Assembly: GCF_001602625.1 (NCBI RefSeq)
Contig: NZ_LECR01000023.1
Location: 85,121 to 109,637 of the forward strand
Reading direction: 5' to 3'
DNA: 24,517 nucleotides
Source of the DNA: Sodalis-like endosymbiont of Proechinophthirus fluctus
GTDB lineage: Bacteria; Pseudomonadota; Gammaproteobacteria; Enterobacterales; Enterobacteriaceae
The notes under the pieces are model-generated. The model worked only from the letters and a program-made list of their open reading frames with translations, had not been told where the DNA came from and searched no databases. The position numbers and the translations under genes were made by a program. Shown piece after piece: positions 8,686-17,254 of the stretch (position 1 is the first letter of the stretch; each line of letters begins with the position of its first letter).

Positions 8686-11073
8686 ATGAAATTCAGTGAA
8701 CTTTGGTTGCGTGAATGGGTGAATCCGGCTATCGACAGCGCCGCGCTTGCGGAGCAAATTACCATGGCCGGTATGGAAGTGGACGGCGTGGAGCCGGTGG
8801 CCGGCCGTTTTACTGGCGTGGTGGTTGGCCAGATAGTGGAGTGTCAGCCGCATCCTAATGCCGACAAATTGCGGGTCACCAAGGTCGATATCGGTAGCAA
8901 GCAATGGCTAAATATTGTATGCGGCGCCCCCAACTGTCGCACTGGCCTGCGGGTCGCGGTGGCTACTATCGGCGCCCTGCTGCCGGGGGATTTCAAAATC
9001 AAGGCCGCTAAATTGCGTGGCGAGCCGTCGGAGGGTATGTTGTGCTCCTTTGTTGAATTAGGTATTGCTGGCGACTATGACGGCATCATCGAATTACCAG
9101 ATGATGCGCCTATCGGCCAGGATATTCGCGATTATCTAAAGCTTGATGATAATACCATCGACATCAGCGTCACGCCGAACCGGGCCGATTGTCTCGGGTT
9201 GCTGGGCATTGCTCGCGATGTTGCAGTGCGTAACCGAATGCCGCTTATGCATCCGATCATCGAGACTGTGGCGCCGGTTATCGGCGATACGCTGTCTATT
9301 AGTGTTGACGCGCCAGACGCCTGTCCACGCTATTTGGGTCGGGTGGTGAAAAATATCGACGTCAGCGCTCCAACTCCGTTGTGGATGAAGGAAAAACTGC
9401 GCCGCTGTAACCTGCGTTCGGTGGACGCGGTGGTGGATATCACCAACTTCGTTTTGTTAGAACTGGGACAGCCGATGCATGCTTTCGACTACAATCGCAT
9501 CGAGGGCGGTATCGTGGTGCGCTATGCCGGGCAGGACGAAGAATTGATCTTACTCGACGGCAGCGACGTCAAGCTGTCGCCTGATACGCTGGTGATTGCC
9601 GACCACAGCAAAGTGCTGGCGATGGCCGGGATCTTTGGCGGCGTCGCCTCCAGTATCAACCCGATGACCCGCGACGTGGTACTGGAATGCGCCTTTTTCC
9701 AACCGTTAGCCATTATTGGCCGCGCTCGTCGTTACGGGTTGCACACGGATGCGTCACACCGCTATGAGCGTGGCGTAGATCCGGCGCTACAGCCGCGCGC
9801 CATGGAGCGGGCCACGGCGCTGTTAGTCGCAATCTGTGGCGGTCAGCCGGGGCCGGTTATCGATGTGACCTCCTCGGCCGTGCTGGCGCATCCGAATAAC
9901 ATCACCTTGCGCCGGAAAACGCTAGACCGGCTGATTGGCCATGTTATCCCAGACGAGGATGTGAGCGATATTCTCACCCGTCTTGGCTGCCAGGTCATAC
10001 GCACTAAAGCCGACTGGCAAGCCCTGGCGCCGAGCTGGCGATTCGATATGGCTATTGAAGAAGATTTGATTGAGGAAATTGCGCGCGTATACGGTTACGA
10101 TGCAATCCCGAATGTGCCGGTGCGCGCCGATCTAGTGATGCCGCATCATCGTGAAGCGGCACTACCGCTGTCACGCGTGAAAATGCTGCTGGTAGATCGT
10201 GGTTATCAGGAAGCCATCACCTATAGCTTTGTCGACCCAAAAAACCAGGCGCTGCTCCATCCGCACCAGTCGCCTCTGGTGCTGCCGAGTCCGATTTCCC
10301 AGGATATGTCTGCTATGCGTTTGTCGTTATGGACCGGACTTCTTGGCGCGGTGGTCTATAATCAGAATCGTCAGCAACATCGGATCCGTCTATTTGAAAG
10401 CGGATTACGATTTCTTCCTGATAAAGAAGCTGATCTAGGAATTCGTCAGGATCTTATGCTGGCTGGGGTCATCGCCGGTCCACGCTTCGATGAACATTGG
10501 GATCAGACGCTTCAGCTAGTGGATTTCTACGATGCCAAGGGCGATCTTGAGGCAATACTTGAGCTTACCGGAAAATTAGACGATATTGATTTCAGGGCAC
10601 AACGGCATCCCGCGCTGCATCCGGGGCAGAGCGCCGCAATTTATCTTAACAATGAACCCATTGGATTTATTGGCGTTATTCATCCCGAGTTTGAGGCGAA
10701 ACTGAATTTAAATGGCCGTACGCTAGTGTTTGAACTTCTCTGGGAGAAGGTTGCCGAGCGTAAGGTGCCTAAAGCGAATGATATTTCCCGCTTCCCCGCT
10801 AACCGCCGTGACATTGCTGTGGTGGTGGCTGATGACGTTGCCGCAGCAGATATTATCGCGGAGTGTAAGAAAGTTATTGAAAATAAGTTAGTTGTAGTAA
10901 ACTTGTTTGACGTGTACCGGGGAAGGGGCATAGCGGAAGGTTTTAAGAGTCTAGCTATCAGCCTGATCTTACAGGATACCGTTCGTACACTGAAAGAAGA
11001 GGAGATTGCTGCGACGGTTGCGAGATGCGTGGCGGCACTAAAGCAGAGATTCCAAGCATCCTTGAGGGATTGA
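8686..11073 (+). CDS. pheT: phenylalanyl-tRNA synthetase beta subunit
   Basis: Structural, editing and tRNA-binding partner of PheS. 795 residues, the E. coli length. An EMAP/Trbp-like tRNA-binding domain lies at about 40-148 ([15 protein letters not shown]). The B3/B4 editing domain that hydrolyses Tyr-tRNA-Phe follows (about 210-390, including [14 protein letters not shown]), then B5, the class II-like core, and the C-terminal ferredoxin-fold anticodon-binding domain (about 700-795, starting around [18 protein letters not shown]). The frame is uninterrupted. The stop lies four bases before ihfA, so pheS-pheT-ihfA form one unit, as in E. coli. Confidence 0.97.
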   Translation: MKFSELWLREWVNPAIDSAALAEQITMAGMEVDGVEPVAGRFTGVVVGQIVECQPHPNADKLRVTKVDIGSKQWLNIVCGAPNCRTGLRVAVATIGALLPGDFKIKAAKLRGEPSEGMLCSFVELGIAGDYDGIIELPDDAPIGQDIRDYLKLDDNTIDISVTPNRADCLGLLGIARDVAVRNRMPLMHPIIETVAPVIGDTLSISVDAPDACPRYLGRVVKNIDVSAPTPLWMKEKLRRCNLRSVDAVVDITNFVLLELGQPMHAFDYNRIEGGIVVRYAGQDEELILLDGSDVKLSPDTLVIADHSKVLAMAGIFGGVASSINPMTRDVVLECAFFQPLAIIGRARRYGLHTDASHRYERGVDPALQPRAMERATALLVAICGGQPGPVIDVTSSAVLAHPNNITLRRKTLDRLIGHVIPDEDVSDILTRLGCQVIRTKADWQALAPSWRFDMAIEEDLIEEIARVYGYDAIPNVPVRADLVMPHHREAALPLSRVKMLLVDRGYQEAITYSFVDPKNQALLHPHQSPLVLPSPISQDMSAMRLSLWTGLLGAVVYNQNRQQHRIRLFESGLRFLPDKEADLGIRQDLMLAGVIAGPRFDEHWDQTLQLVDFYDAKGDLEAILELTGKLDDIDFRAQRHPALHPGQSAAIYLNNEPIGFIGVIHPEFEAKLNLNGRTLVFELLWEKVAERKVPKANDISRFPANRRDIAVVVADDVAAADIIAECKKVIENKLVVVNLFDVYRGRGIAEGFKSLAISLILQDTVRTLKEEEIAATVARCVAALKQRFQASLRD

Positions 11074-11077
11074 ACTT

Positions 11078-11374
11078 ATGGCGCTTACTAAAGCTGAAAT
11101 GTCAGAATACCTGTTTGAAAAACTTAGGCTGAGCAAACGGGATGCCAAAGAAATAGTGGAACTATTTTTTGAGGAAGTGCGCCGGGCATTAGAAAATGGC
11201 GAGCAGGTAAAATTATCAGGCTTCGGTAATTTTGATTTGCGCGATAAAAATCAGCGGCCAGGACGAAATCCAAAAACGGGCGAAGATATTCCCATCACCG
11301 CTCGTAGGGTAGTGACTTTCCGCCCGGGGCAGAAATTGAAAAATCGTGTCGAGAATGCCTCACTGAAAGAGTGA
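11078..11374 (+). CDS. ihfA: integration host factor alpha subunit
   Basis: DNA-bending nucleoid protein that works as a heterodimer with IhfB in transcription, replication and recombination. 98 residues (E. coli 99) and almost identical to it over most of its length. The beta-arm [20 protein letters not shown], whose proline intercalates between base pairs, is intact. One substitution stands out: residue 17 is arginine (EKLRLSKRD), where E. coli has glycine in the turn between the first two helices. It starts four bases after pheT, so it is translationally close-coupled to it. Two hairpins follow directly. Confidence 0.96.
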   Translation: MALTKAEMSEYLFEKLRLSKRDAKEIVELFFEEVRRALENGEQVKLSGFGNFDLRDKNQRPGRNPKTGEDIPITARRVVTFRPGQKLKNRVENASLKE

Positions 11375-11399
11375 GGCAGACGCTTACGCGTCTGCTTTT
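11357..11399 (+). terminator. double-hairpin terminator after ihfA
   Basis: First stem: GCCTCAC (11357-11363) with GTGAGGC (11371-11377), overlapping the ihfA stop codon. Second stem: GCAGACGC (11376-11383) with GCGTCTGC (11388-11395), a perfect eight-pair stem with a four-base loop followed by TTTT. The second is a good intrinsic terminator. The two share two bases (11376-11377) and are mutually exclusive at full length. Confidence 0.8.
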
Positions 11400-12204
11400 C
11401 GCTACACTGCTTTGGCTTACAGCAGCTGACAGAGTTGTTCTGGTTTTTAATAGCCGGGAACTTAGGGCCGGTACTTTGATTCTTTTGTGGACTGACCCGC
11501 TGATTGACAGCCCTGCTAACAAACCGACATCTGACAAATCTGTTCACCGCTTAGTCGCATCGATTCAGCTTGTAAAAGCCTTGGCGAAAGTGCCCATAAT
11601 TACTCCCGCCCCCATGATCGGCGATATAGGCGATATAGTGGTGCAAACTACCGGCGCGTAGGGCTCACAAATAAACCTTTTTACCTATCCCGCTGTATGC
11701 CCGTGCTCAGCTGGCGCCGGGATCTCCGTAAAAAACTCACCAAAGAGCGCCAATGGGATATTATTTTAAAGTTCGATATCAATATATTGACCGTTATCAT
11801 CCCTAAACAGACCGGGTGGCGGCTGGGTATTCGCCAACACGTACAGCCGATAGCAGAGCGCGGTTTGGGTTTGCCACCCGTACCGTGTGACGTCACTGTA
11901 CTATTGAGCGGCATGCCGCTGAAATGCTCGCATACAACCGCGATGCGAACCTGTACAGCGCTGGCGGTATCAGTGCCCAGCGCGGTGACCGTTTTGCTGA
12001 CTACCTCGGGATGTTGCCGATAATATGCCTGTCATTCCTGAAGTGTACCTGTGCTCATTAGTTGCATAGTGGATCCTGCAGAAGTGAAAAACGTTATCCC
12101 TACGGCCAGGTTGCAGGTTACACCGACGGCGGGGAGGATTTCTGGCAATCTTGAAGCATATATGTGTGCCGTTTATGCCTGACTTTGGGCACTACTAGAC
12201 TAGA
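11400..12204 (+). other. degraded region where btuC is expected; no gene recognised
   Basis: In E. coli, btuC (vitamin B12 permease) follows ihfA and precedes btuE. I found no convincing BtuC segment here in any frame. A plus-strand run at about 11690-12020, across stops, reads YYFKVRYQYIDRYHP and later YNRDANLYSAGGISAQRGDRFADYLG. It looks once-coding, but I cannot assign it. A nine-base tandem duplication GGCGATATA occurs at 11620-11637. The stretch may hold an unrelated pseudogene that replaced btuC, or btuC decayed beyond recognition. Confidence 0.45.
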
Positions 12205-12648
12205 CGCAAGATCTCAATCGGCGCTAGGTTATAAGCCGTTGCAGGGATTGTTTAACTGCCGGCAATTTTATATCAACACCAGGACTGCAATCTGCGCTGT
12301 TAGCTCGACATATTTTACCTAATTGCGGAAATGCCGTCGGTGAAAGGTCAATCCACTTTGCGCTGTTACCGGGAAATTCATAAGAAATTGATGTTACGGA
12401 TGACGTCACGTTTGGTTAGACCGTATTCAGGGTGCTCAGCTATAAGCCAATCCCGGCGCTCCAGGGGACGTTGTCACCGCGATTGGCTGCTCAAGGGCTA
12501 ATCCGGCACATAAAGATGATATTCTGTGGAACTTCGAGAAATTTCTCGTCGGTCACGACGGATGTGTGCTGGTGCGTTTCACGCTGTACGTGACGCCAAG
12601 GAAGACGCGCTTATCCTTGATGCGCTACAACGGGCGCTGGCGCAATAA
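12205..12648 (+). pseudogene. btuE: btuE remnant (glutathione peroxidase-like)
   Basis: Decayed thiol/glutathione peroxidase of the btuCED cluster. The clear match is DILWNFEKFLVGHDG at about 12513-12558, identical in pattern to the BtuE segment before its C-terminus. A one-base shift then gives DALILDALQRALAQ and the stop TAA at 12646-12648. Upstream, DVTF (about 12402-12413) fits the GVTFPMF block, and ALGYKPLQGLF near 12220-12252 may be the trace of the CGLTPQY active-site region, with the cysteine no longer visible. The 5' end is not defined. With katE also lost, two peroxide-removing enzymes are dead in this window. Confidence 0.75.
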
Positions 12649-12654
12649 ACATTG

Positions 12655-13259
12655 CATTAATTGCTCCATCGCCATCGTGGCTGCTGCGCGCCCATTATAT
12701 CCAGGTGCCCTGCCAGTTTGCGACCTCTGTCGAGCGGCCGTCGCCGCATGGACGCCAGGTGAACTTGCCTATCGGCACGGTTATGCCGAAGTTTATGCGC
12801 AGAGGGTCACACAGTCAGTGTTTCACTATTTGCGTCTGCACCAACCGGTGGTGACCGGCGAGGGGATCGCAGCGCGGCTACTGTACGGGTTTTCCAGAGG
12901 ATAATGGCAGCGGTCATACTGCAAGTCTGGCCGACGCTAAAGGCCGATGCCTGACTGCTGTTACCACAGATTATCCGCCGCCAGTTTAGATATTGCCCAG
13001 TAAGTAGTGCTCGACCAAACTGATCGCCATGTTAACCACCGCAGCTTTTAAGTGTACTGATATGTGTACGCATGACATTAATCATACTTTAACGCCGATG
13101 AGATTTTGCTGATGGCGCAAGGCGAGCGAGCTGGTGGCGGCAGGCATCGCCGACGTGATAACCACTGAACTGTTAGTTAAAATGTTCACCATCTCATTCA
13201 ACCAAGTATCAGCCAGCGGTCGTCCATGGCTAGTGCCTTGTGAGGGAGTGAAGGGCTAA
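12655..13259 (+). pseudogene. btuD: btuD remnant (vitamin B12 ABC transporter ATPase)
   Basis: Decayed ATPase of the BtuCD-F cobalamin importer. AAWTPGELAYRHGYAEVYAQ (about 12745-12800) and then SVFHYLRLHQP (about 12818-12850) match the BtuD stretch AWSATKLA...PVWHYLTLHQ. MAAVILQVWPTLKADA (12904-12951) ends in a stop just before LLLPQ, where Walker B (LLLLDEP) should be. DINHTLTP (about 13075-13099), SGRPWLVP (about 13219-13242) and TAA at 13257-13259 mark the C-terminus. The Walker A region (GPNGAGKST) is missing between the start and 12745, so there is an internal deletion as well as stops. The stop overlaps the nlpC start as TAATG. Confidence 0.82.
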
Positions 13260-13722
13260 TGAAAAGGATTCTTTCCTTGGTGTTGGGGCTGGTACTGTTG
13301 TTAGTACAGTTGTAGCCACGTATCCATCATTAGCCGCCGCCGGATCTGCTCCTGTCCAATTCTGTCGTGGTCATTGCCAAGTAAATGACCAGCTCAATCA
13401 ATGGTACGGTACGCCCTACCTCTATGGCGGTATGAGCTTGAGCTAGCTAAACTATTCCGGTTTCATTTAGTTATCTTCTGAAATCGTTTCGCTATTCTGC
13501 TACGGCGTATACTACCGAAGCACAGACAGATATCGACAATAAAGTCGATCGCGATGAACTGCTGCCCGGAGATCTGATGTTTTTTTAAACCGACAGTGGT
13601 GAAAAAGACTGGTTGGCATGAAAAACTTCGTGGAAGTGAAGCAACAACGCTCTTGTAATGCTTGTAACTCTTTTCCGAGGAACGCTGGTTAGAAAGCCTA
13701 CGGGATGGTGATGATATTTAGT
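13259..13722 (+). pseudogene. nlpC: nlpC remnant (NlpC/P60 endopeptidase lipoprotein)
   Basis: Decayed outer-membrane lipoprotein peptidase of the NlpC/P60 family, which cleaves cell-wall peptides. The start MKRILSLVLGLVLLLVQL is a typical signal peptide, but the lipobox cysteine is replaced by a stop. WYGTPYLYGGMS (about 13401-13437) matches the family motif before the catalytic cysteine. After another stop the sequence reads NYSGF (13450-13464), where active enzymes have DCSGF: the catalytic cysteine codon is now TAT (13453-13455). Further stops follow, and ELLPGDLMFF is visible near 13556-13586 after a shift. The 3' end is approximate. Order btuE-btuD-nlpC is as in E. coli. Confidence 0.85.
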
Positions 13723-13780
13723 TTACGTACGTTTCCCTTTAAAAAAGGGGTTATTCATGCTAAAATTGCCGAGTTCTTCC

Positions 13781-13801
13781 GGCTGGCTTTTATAGCCAGC
13801 C
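13781..13801 (-). terminator. hairpin downstream of aroH
   Basis: GGCTGGC (13781-13787) and GCCAGCC (13795-13801) form a perfect seven-pair stem, 22 bases past the aroH stop on the minus strand. No clear T-run follows in either direction, so terminator function is plausible but weak. A smaller stem GGCTgaaGCC lies at 13814-13823. Confidence 0.45.
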
Positions 13802-13822
13802 CGCACGGCTGAGGGCTGAAGC

Positions 13823-14869
13823 CTAGAAGCGGCAATTCACCGCGTCGCTTAACATTGCTAGTAGGCGCTCGCTGTCTTCCCAGCCCAGACAGGCGTCGGT
13901 AATGGATTGGCCATAAACGAGAGGCGTATCGGCACCCAAGCCCTGGTTGCCCGCTACCAAATTGCTCTCAGCCATTATGCCTACCACCTGACGGCTGCCA
14001 CCGCGCAACGGTTGGCAGACAGCATGCGCGACGTCCAACTGACGTAAATACTGCCTCTGGCTATTACCGTGGCTAAAATCCACCAGCAAATGCGCCGGTA
14101 GTCCGAATGATGCCAGCTGCGCGCAGGCATCTTCGATAGCCTGCGGCTGATAGTTCGGAACTTTGCCGCCGCGCATAATAATGTGCCCATACGGGTTGCC
14201 GCCGGTTTGATAAATCATCATCTGGCCCTGCTTGTCCGGCGACAGAAATAAATGAGACACACGTGCGGCGCGAATGGCGTCGATGGCGATTTGAATATTG
14301 CCGTCTGTGCCGTTTTTGAACCCGACCGGACAAGAGAGTGCCGACGCCATCTCGCGATGAATTTGGCTTTCGGTCGTGCGCGCACCAATCGCCCCCCAAC
14401 TTATCAGATCGGCAATATGTTGTCCTGTGACCATATCCAGGAACTCTGTCGCCGTCGGCAGGCCTAATTTATTAACCGCCAGCAATAGCCGCCGGGCGAC
14501 CTCCAACCCCTCATTTACCCGAAAGCTACCGTCCAATCCGGGATCGGCGATTAACCCTTTCCAGCCCACGACGGTGCGAGGTTTTTCAAAATAGGTGCGC
14601 ATAACAATTTCCAGGCGTTCCTGGTATTTTACGCGCAGCGGATTCAGCCGGCGCGCATACTCCAGCGCTGCATCGGTATCGTGAATGGAACAGGGGCCGA
14701 TAATCACCAGCAGGCGAGGATCCTCGCCGTGTAGAATACGTTCAATACGCTGACGCACCCGCAGCACATTTTCGGCCATCGCTGCACTTACCGGCAAGGC
14801 GGCGGCCAGCGTGGCGGGAGCAACCAATCGATCGATGCGCCGCATGCGCAATTCATCTGTCTTTTGCAT
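13823..14869 (-). CDS. aroH: 3-deoxy-7-phosphoheptulonate synthase, AroH-type
   Basis: First enzyme of the shikimate pathway: condenses phosphoenolpyruvate and erythrose 4-phosphate to DAHP, feeding Phe, Tyr, Trp and folate. 348 residues, the length of E. coli AroH (the tryptophan-sensitive isozyme), and it resembles AroH best from the N-terminus (KTDELRMRRIDRLVAPA). The metal-binding cysteine is in GPCSIHD (C60). KPRTVVGWKGL, IGARTTESQIHREMASALSC, GFKNGTDG and DFSHGN are intact. The position between nlpC and ppsR also fits aroH. The frame is uninterrupted while both neighbours are dead, so selection is keeping it. No TrpR operator of the usual CTAG-containing form was seen in the 100 bases upstream, so regulation may be relaxed. 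Confidence 0.95.
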   Translation of the reverse strand: MQKTDELRMRRIDRLVAPATLAAALPVSAAMAENVLRVRQRIERILHGEDPRLLVIIGPCSIHDTDAALEYARRLNPLRVKYQERLEIVMRTYFEKPRTVVGWKGLIADPGLDGSFRVNEGLEVARRLLLAVNKLGLPTATEFLDMVTGQHIADLISWGAIGARTTESQIHREMASALSCPVGFKNGTDGNIQIAIDAIRAARVSHLFLSPDKQGQMMIYQTGGNPYGHIIMRGGKVPNYQPQAIEDACAQLASFGLPAHLLVDFSHGNSQRQYLRQLDVAHAVCQPLRGGSRQVVGIMAESNLVAGNQGLGADTPLVYGQSITDACLGWEDSERLLAMLSDAVNCRF

Positions 14870-14971
14870 GCTTATCTCTAAAATGGCAGCTCACTGCGGT
14901 AGTCACCGGGAAGCGATGATACTCACGATACCTCAACCGGCGCTGAATTCAACCTTGCCCGGTAAAATTTG

Positions 14972-15825
14972 CTAATACATTCGCTGACCTACCATCTCCA
15001 GCATATCCATTATCTTCGCCACAATATCCTCCTCTGCGGAATAGTTGGTGGAGTTTAGATAACGTATATTGCTATTGTAAAACAGCGACTCCGCCCCATT
15101 AATTTCCATATGGCATTGCCACAGTGAAGCTTAGTGGCTGTCGCTCGGGCGGCTTATTGCGAGTGGCCGCTGGCCTATCTGGATTAATGGTCAGTCCAAA
15201 TATTTTTGGCTTGATGCGCCCTAAACGCCACAGGCAGATAGATTATCTATATCGTCGGCGATAAACGGATAATTGGCAGCGTGATGCCGTATCACATCGC
15301 CAAATACGGACTGGTGAGCATCCTTACCACAGCGCGATACTCCAAGCAAATAATTTGTGCCTGATCCAAATTGCGCAAAGAAATACCGTCATCATGAGTC
15401 AGAGCATAATCGATGGCCGCGATGCGGGCGTCGTATTTGCTTAAATTGGTGGCGGTCAGGGCCGCTGGCCCAGGCCGTGGGTCCGCAGTGCAATACCCAA
15501 TTCCTGCTGCTGCAGAAGTCCCCTACCAACGCCTGCACCACTATCCTGATAAAAGTCGGCGCTCTCCTCGATAATATGCCGCACCGCCGAGGTTACAAGA
15601 TAATAGAACCCCAGAGGATGGACGCTGCCTTTCTGATGTAGGGCGTTAATCTGCTCGCGCACCGAGCAGGTGCAGGTTTCTTTCTCAATGAATGACAGGG
15701 TGTAGAGGGTAGTCGTCAGGGGAGAATTGCGACAAAAACGAGTTCCCTACCACTGAGGGCAGGGGTCATCCGATGAAGACTTCTCCGCCTGACTGATAGA
15801 GGAAGGTATAGACAGTCTGTCGCTC
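14972..15825 (-). pseudogene. ppsR: ppsR remnant (PEP synthetase regulatory protein)
   Basis: Decayed bifunctional kinase/pyrophosphorylase that switches phosphoenolpyruvate synthase off and on. Reading down the minus strand: a region like the N-terminus near 15820-15720, VREQINALHQKG (about 15665-15630), IALRTHGL (about 15500-15476), then [20 protein letters not shown] (about 15440-15380, across shifts) and [10 protein letters not shown]. The nucleotide-binding loop, which should read GVSRCGKT, is scrambled (about 15350-15315). The C-terminus STNYSAEED...MVGQRMY ends at TAG (14972). Several stops interrupt. It lies upstream of aroH on the same strand, the enteric arrangement. Its target ppsA, normally divergent beside it, is not visible in the following 400 bases. 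Confidence 0.85.
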
Positions 15826-16238
15826 AACCCTGATACTGTGGTCAGAAACCTACCTGAGTCTGGTAAAGAAATAAAGAAATAATAGCGTCCCTCGGAGCGC
15901 AAATTTATCGCTGCCGCAGAAAAATGCGCAGCGAAATAACCGGCGCTATTATTTTATTTGTTACATATTTTATAAAAACCCATCATGAGAGATAAGGTTA
16001 AGGTAAAGACTAAACACAGCAATTCTGTCATGCTGAAGAGCATTAAAATCATCTCTAAATCATAGAGCTATTAACATGAATAGTAGGGAGAGGACAAACC
16101 GGTGGCGCATCACTCAGATTCATCTTAATATAGGCTATGCCTAACGATTAAGTGTTCGGCGAGGGGAAATAACGGCGGCGGTATTGTCCCGGCGCACGCT
16201 GGGTCGAAGCGGAATTAATGTAGTTCCCTGAGCTATTT
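15826..16238. other. no gene recognised; former ppsR-ppsA intergenic region
   Basis: About 400 bases between the ppsR and ydiK remnants. I found no PpsA N-terminal trace and no intact Cra (FruR) half-site pair. Its one structured element is the nested inverted repeat at 15877-15954. The rest is AT-rich with short frames only. Confidence 0.4.
15877..15954. repeat. nested inverted repeat
   Basis: Outer arms AAATAATAGCG (15877-15887) and CGCTATTATTT (15944-15954) are perfect 11-base complements. Inside, TCGCTG (15908-15913) plus CGCA (15915-15918) pair with TGCG (15925-15928) plus CAGCGA (15929-15934) around the loop GAAAAA, with one bulged C at 15914. It is the most structured intergenic element in the window. 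No transposase or known repeat family was recognised. Confidence 0.65.
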
Positions 16239-17165
16239 CTACGGATTGTCAATTTTCTCCGGCGGTAGAGAGATTCCTGCATCAAGGAGAACACCAAACG
16301 CCAGGATACTGCCAGTACTACTGGGCATATACACAGGACAATCATGACGAAGGCCAGTAAGCCGCCTGACACACAGCACCAGCAGCATTGACAAATTGGC
16401 TCCCATACGGATAAAAATTGGCCGTAACATATTGTCCAGGGTATGGTTGCCACGACACAACTCCACACCAGTAGTACGGTCCTCCAGTTGGTATCGCCGG
16501 TTGGTATCGCCGGTCCAATAAAGCCAGATCATGGCTGGGATCAGCACCATCAGGGAGTCTAATTTGCCGATACACAACACAAACATGATGGCGGTTAACA
16601 CGGTTGCCAACGGGATACCGGTGGATAGCCAGGCCCAATTCCCCAGCACAGCCTGAACGATGGTGGTCAGCACCACGTCGAGCGCCAGCGCGCGAATGGC
16701 TAGAACTGTTAGCAAAACCGAGGCACTGCCGCTCTCCAACCTTAGGCGAATGGCGAAATGCTGCACCGCCATTCCCACGCGTTCGCCGTTCAGATACAGA
16801 GCAATACGCTGAACAAAATCATTAAGCCACAGTGCAGCAGCAGGCTTACCCAAATTAACCACCTGATCCAGCAGCCATATGGCGGCCTTGCCGATGTAGA
16901 GCTGGATCTTGGTCATCAACGGGGAGACGCTACCGGAAATCAGCGATTGCCAGACGCTATAAAGTTTTCGTCCCACCATCGGCACATCCTGTAGCTGTAT
17001 CCAGACGAGAGTGGGTAAGTTCAGCCGGTCCAGCTACAACTCCCAGGCCACCAGTGGGGCGCTGTTATAAACGAAACCGCTCACCAGAATCGAGACTTGT
17101 AGTACAAATAGCAACAACAGCAGCATCATGACTACGATCAAGAGGGAACGCCGCCTCAGAGCAGA
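16239..17165 (-). pseudogene. ydiK: ydiK remnant (AI-2E family transporter-like membrane protein)
   Basis: Decayed multi-pass membrane protein of the AI-2E/UPF0118 family. Reading down the minus strand: RRRSLLIVVMMLLLLLFVL (about 17160-17103), then VGRKLYSVWQSL (about 16975-16943), AVLLTVLAIRALALDVV-like and VQAVLGNWAWLSTGIP (about 16660-16612), and MVLIPAMIWLYWTGDT (about 16545-16500). HTLDNMLRPIFIRMGANL follows (about 16446-16390), and the end is PPEKIDNP at 16239. The first third is missing: only the part from the GRRSLAVLV block onward remains. A perfect 13-base tandem duplication at 16488-16513 shifts the frame. A 248-codon open frame (16239-16985) survives but is not a functional protein. 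The upstream MFS remnant ends within about 100 bases, with no intergenic space left. Confidence 0.8.
16488..16513. repeat. 13-bp perfect tandem duplication inside ydiK remnant
   Basis: TTGGTATCGCCGG occurs at 16488-16500 and again at 16501-16513. Removing one copy restores the expected reading YWTGDTNWRTVLLVWS on the minus strand, as in YdiK homologues. The duplication is therefore a +13 frameshifting mutation, probably from replication slippage. Confidence 0.9.
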
Positions 17166-17254
17166 TGTTGCACCTTGATGAGCAGCGGCTAAGTCGCTAT
17201 CACTGCTATCGGTGCCCATGAAAAACCGAGAATACAAAGGCTGATGAACCACTC

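Noticed and set aside
12566..12904. 112-codon plus-strand frame as a new small gene
   Set aside because: Its first part is the tail of the btuE remnant and its second part a btuD segment; it is a chance read-through of two pseudogenes.
16239..16985. 248-codon open frame considered as an intact membrane protein
   Set aside because: It is the middle of a YdiK-type gene with the N-terminal third deleted and a 13-bp duplication shifting the frame; the C-terminal reading does not match the family.
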